Shown one piece after another: positions 5,111 through 6,915 of a DNA stretch of 6,915 nt (positions are counted from its first letter, which is position 1; each line of letters starts with the position of its first letter). This DNA comes from Candidatus Gastranaerophilales bacterium (lineage in GTDB: Bacteria; Cyanobacteriota; Vampirovibrionia; Gastranaerophilales; Gastranaerophilaceae), in the NCBI GenBank assembly GCA_944324205.1, contig CALUVK010000080.1, positions 1 through 6,915 of the forward strand. The letters are read 5' to 3'. The notes below the pieces were generated by a model. That model did not search any database. It saw only the letters and a list, made by a program, of their open reading frames with translations, and was not told the origin of the DNA. The translations under genes were made by a program, and so were the position numbers.

Positions 5111-6589
5111 ATGTTTAAGAGAGTATTGTGTTTTTTTGTATGCTGGATGTTTTTGATTTCAAACGGTGTGTTTGCAATAGAACATGATGACGACTTATTT
5201 AAACCAATTGAAATCAAAGAAGGAATGAGTCTTTCAGTATCGGATTGCGTTGCAAACGCTTTTAAAAACAGTCCTAAAATAAAACGTAAAAAATACAATC
5301 TTGATGTTGCAAAAAGCAATGTTGGAATTGCCAGGTCGCAATATTTTCCCGTAATCGGTGCAGGAGTTGGGTTTTATAATGAGAATAATTCCGATAATAT
5401 TTATTATAACAGTCATTACCGTGAACTTCCGAATGTCGGATTTACAATCAATAAAATGATTTGGGATTTCGGTAAAACTACGGCTTACATTAAAATGGAA
5501 GAGTTTTATAAGCTCGGTGCCGAATATGAATTTATGGACAGCCTCTGTTCAACTCTGTTCGATGTAAAAGCCAAATATTATAACCTTCTGCGTGCTAAAG
5601 CTTTCGTTCAGGTTGCTCAAAATAATGTTGAAATTAACGAAAATTTTGTTAAGCTTGCAAAAAAAGCGCCTGACTTAAAAACGGCAGAACTACAGTTAAG
5701 TGAAGCAAAAATAAATTTGATTGAGGCAAAAAATAATTATCTGAACGCAAAAGTTGATTTGAATAACTCAATGTATTTGGAAAATCCACCGGATTTTGAT
5801 ATACAAAATACAAGAACTTTTGACTTTAATAATTATTATGCTTATAATTCTGCAAATGAACCACAGCAGTTTTCCGGATATCAGTTCAGTTTTCCGCGTA
5901 ATAAAGCTGTTCAAATGGCGTACGATAATAGTCCTGATTTGCAAATACTGATTTCTTCAAAAAAAGCTATGGAGCAGTCGCTTTTGTATATTAAGAGAAC
6001 TTATTTCCCTGAACTTTCCGCAGGTGCCGGATATGGATTTATTAACTCTAATCAAACTTCTGATAATAATTTTCAGGTCGGAGTTAATCTAAATTCCAGT
6101 GTAAATCTGATGGAACTTAAGCATTCGATAAAGGGTGCCGATGCGCAGTTAAAGCTTGCCGATAATGAAATTACGCTTTTCAAGAAAGATTTGTTTTACG
6201 AAGTTAATCGTGCCTTTAATAATGTAGATAAAGCTGAAAGAGAAATTCCTGCTGCTCAGCAGGCTTCAAAACAATCGCTTGAAACTCTTAAACTTGTTGA
6301 AGGGAAATATAAATCAAATGAACTCAATTACGTTGCTCTCCAGGATGCCAGAAAAGATTATATTCATTCTGTTCAGGAGTATGTAGAAAGCCTTTATAAT
6401 TATAATATGGCACTTATTCAGGTTGAAATGGCAATGCATTATCATATTGTAGATATACACCATAAAACGGAACATGCTATGTGCTATCATTCAGAAGAAA
6501 TTATAAATCATTTGAATGAAGTTCTGGGCTGTGATGAAAATGAGATTAAAGCTGTTAAAAAAAACAAACATAAAAACAATGCACTATAG
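5111..6589 (+). CDS. TolC-family outer-membrane efflux/export channel protein
   Basis: 492 residues. The signal peptide (1-22, cleavage after V-F-A) has no lipobox cysteine at the cleavage site. Two homologous OEP repeats cover about 38-220 and 262-441. Each starts with a helix (VSDCVANAFKNSPKI; NKAVQMAYDNSPDLQ) and enters the barrel through a shared motif (SQYFPVIGAGVGFYN near 77; RTYFPELSAGAGYGF near 296), followed by long coiled-coil helices (about 140-220 and 340-441). This is the TolC plan: a trimeric outer-membrane barrel with a periplasmic helical tunnel, for type I secretion or tripartite efflux. No membrane-fusion or inner-membrane pump gene is in the window. After the last helix, an unusual tail (442-492) carries eight His and two Cys. 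Start: an in-frame TAA at 5105-5107 excludes an upstream start and the signal peptide begins at once; there is no SD. Family call is sure, substrate unknown. Confidence 0.92.
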   Translation: MFKRVLCFFVCWMFLISNGVFAIEHDDDLFKPIEIKEGMSLSVSDCVANAFKNSPKIKRKKYNLDVAKSNVGIARSQYFPVIGAGVGFYNENNSDNIYYNSHYRELPNVGFTINKMIWDFGKTTAYIKMEEFYKLGAEYEFMDSLCSTLFDVKAKYYNLLRAKAFVQVAQNNVEINENFVKLAKKAPDLKTAELQLSEAKINLIEAKNNYLNAKVDLNNSMYLENPPDFDIQNTRTFDFNNYYAYNSANEPQQFSGYQFSFPRNKAVQMAYDNSPDLQILISSKKAMEQSLLYIKRTYFPELSAGAGYGFINSNQTSDNNFQVGVNLNSSVNLMELKHSIKGADAQLKLADNEITLFKKDLFYEVNRAFNNVDKAEREIPAAQQASKQSLETLKLVEGKYKSNELNYVALQDARKDYIHSVQEYVESLYNYNMALIQVEMAMHYHIVDIHHKTEHAMCYHSEEIINHLNEVLGCDENEIKAVKKNKHKNNAL

Positions 6590-6609
6590 CAGCAGGTTTT
6601 GCCTGGCTG
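6590..6609 (+). terminator. Weak hairpin just after the tolC-like stop codon
   Basis: CAGCAGG (6590-6596) pairs with CCTGGCTG (6602-6609) as seven pairs with one bulged G around a 5-nt loop, directly after the TAG. It is followed by AATATTAC rather than a T tract, so it is at best a poor terminator or an mRNA 3' stabiliser. The rest, up to 6662, is AT-rich DNA with no feature I can support. Confidence 0.3.
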
Positions 6610-6662
6610 AATATTACAAAAATAAAATTTTAAGTTTTGTAAAAAAGTTTTAAAAAAACATG

Positions 6663-6690
6663 TTGACATTTAAAATTGATGTCATATGAT
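6663..6690 (+). promoter_or_regulatory. Near-consensus promoter with an internal operator-like dyad
   Basis: A perfect -35 TTGACA (6663-6668), 16-bp spacer and -10 TATGAT (6685-6690; five of six). This is the best -35/-10 pair in the window. A perfect inverted repeat TGACAT (6664-6669) / ATGTCA (6679-6684) overlaps the -35 and fills the spacer, as expected for a repressor or MerR-like site. Expected transcription start is near 6696-6698. Confidence 0.65.
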
Positions 6691-6695
6691 AAAAA

Positions 6696-6895
6696 ATGTC
6701 GGTTGTGAAACCCGGTGTTGATGAGGCGTTAGATACGCAGCTGGAGGAAATAAGTATTCCGGTCATCTTCACGAAATAGAGCCTAAAATTTTTATAAATA
6801 GCATGAAAATCAATAAGGCAAAATGCAGAGCAATCTGCTTTGCACTTTGACAACAGAATAGCTGAAGACGAAAAACTTGTTAATTCGCAAGTGAT
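6696..6895 (+). ncRNA. Candidate structured RNA or long 5' leader, unknown family
   Basis: Begins at the predicted start site of the 6663-6690 promoter. The first 85 nt are about 46% GC, well above the AT-rich flanks. Hairpin 1: GGUU/AACC with a GUGA tetraloop (6701-6712). A compact three-way junction follows. P1 is GUG-UU-GAUGA (6715-6724) with UCAUC-UU-CAC (6763-6772), including a symmetric UU/UU internal loop; P2 is GCGU/ACGC (6726-6738); P3 is CUGGA/UCCGG (6741-6762). Only zero to two unpaired nt lie between helices. A later hairpin, GCAGA-GCAA-UCUGC (6825-6838), is extended by GCAAA/UUUGC (6818-6843), again with a GNRA loop. Last is ACUUGU/GCAAGU (6875-6892). No terminator is seen before the window ends, so it may be an sRNA or the leader of a gene starting at or beyond 6908. 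I match it to no known riboswitch or housekeeping RNA. The 3' boundary is arbitrary. Confidence 0.4.
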
Positions 6896-6915
6896 ACGGA
6901 CAAAAAAATGAAGTT

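Noticed and set aside
6614..6642. TTACAAAA/TTTTGTAA inverted repeat
   Set aside because: Pure A/T arms in an AT-rich stretch, with no T tract in the tolC direction; chance is likely.
6727..6736. GTTAGATACG resembling the 16S rRNA ATTAGATACC block
   Set aside because: Only the central TTAGATAC matches; flanking rRNA sequence is absent.
6718..6778. TTGATGA and CGAAATA resembling a hammerhead ribozyme core
   Set aside because: The first core base is wrong (U for C), the sequence between them does not form stem II in the right register, and no cleavage-site helix is evident.
6725..6847. 41 open codons (GVRYAAGGNKYSGHLHE...) in a second plus-strand frame
   Set aside because: No usable start codon before 6803 and no SD; it could suggest a frameshifted gene joined to the 6696 ORF, but no family is recognisable and RNA folding explains the GC content better.
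6650..6853. 67-codon minus-strand ORF
   Set aside because: No SD at its ATG and no recognisable features; it crosses the plus-strand promoter and the folded region, so it is best read as a chance ORF.
6741..6870. GGAGGAAA...CCGG and ACAGAA resembling conserved RNase P RNA motifs
   Set aside because: The diagnostic GAGGAAAGTCCGGGC is interrupted, and the two motifs are only about 100 nt apart, far too close for an RNase P RNA.

Overview
The window is AT-rich (GC near one third by eye) and dense with genes. It encodes an exported TolC-type outer-membrane protein, an exported M16 zinc protease, a single-cluster 4Fe-4S ferredoxin and phosphopentomutase. This points to a diderm, probably anaerobic, low-GC bacterium. 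A gut Gastranaerophilales/Melainabacteria-type non-photosynthetic cyanobacterium is my best guess, from gene style only; other low-GC diderms are not excluded.

Left half (1-3510, minus strand). Read in the direction of transcription, an unrecognised membrane-anchored Lys/Glu/Pro-rich protein (3510-3079) is followed after about 100 nt by a full-length two-repeat M16 peptidase (2972-405). Next comes a separate gene for an Asp/Asn/Glu-rich, EF-hand-like protein that starts at 275 and runs off the window. That last gene has its own promoter, and its 5' leader folds into a 14-bp hairpin that buries the Shine-Dalgarno (SD) sequence.

Right half (3511-6915, plus strand). The divergent spacer 3511-3599 carries back-to-back promoters. 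It is followed by deoB (phosphopentomutase, 3600-4781), a small ferredoxin (4853-5029) with a dyad at its predicted transcription start, a very strong intrinsic terminator (5045-5081), and a TolC-family protein (5111-6589) with an unusual His/Cys-rich C-terminal tail. The last 326 bases have no convincing protein gene. They hold a near-consensus promoter with a dyad between -35 and -10, followed by a relatively GC-rich stretch (about 46% over 6696-6780) that folds into GNRA-capped hairpins and a compact three-way junction. This is a candidate structured RNA of no family I recognise.

Translation start architecture is mixed. deoB, the ferredoxin, the M16 gene and the EF-hand-like gene have clear SD sequences. 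The tolC gene and the 143-residue membrane protein have none: their -10 boxes sit 6-8 nt before the ATG and in-frame stops block any upstream start, so they look leaderless. The genes do not form one obvious pathway: nucleoside salvage, electron transfer, envelope proteolysis and export are side by side.
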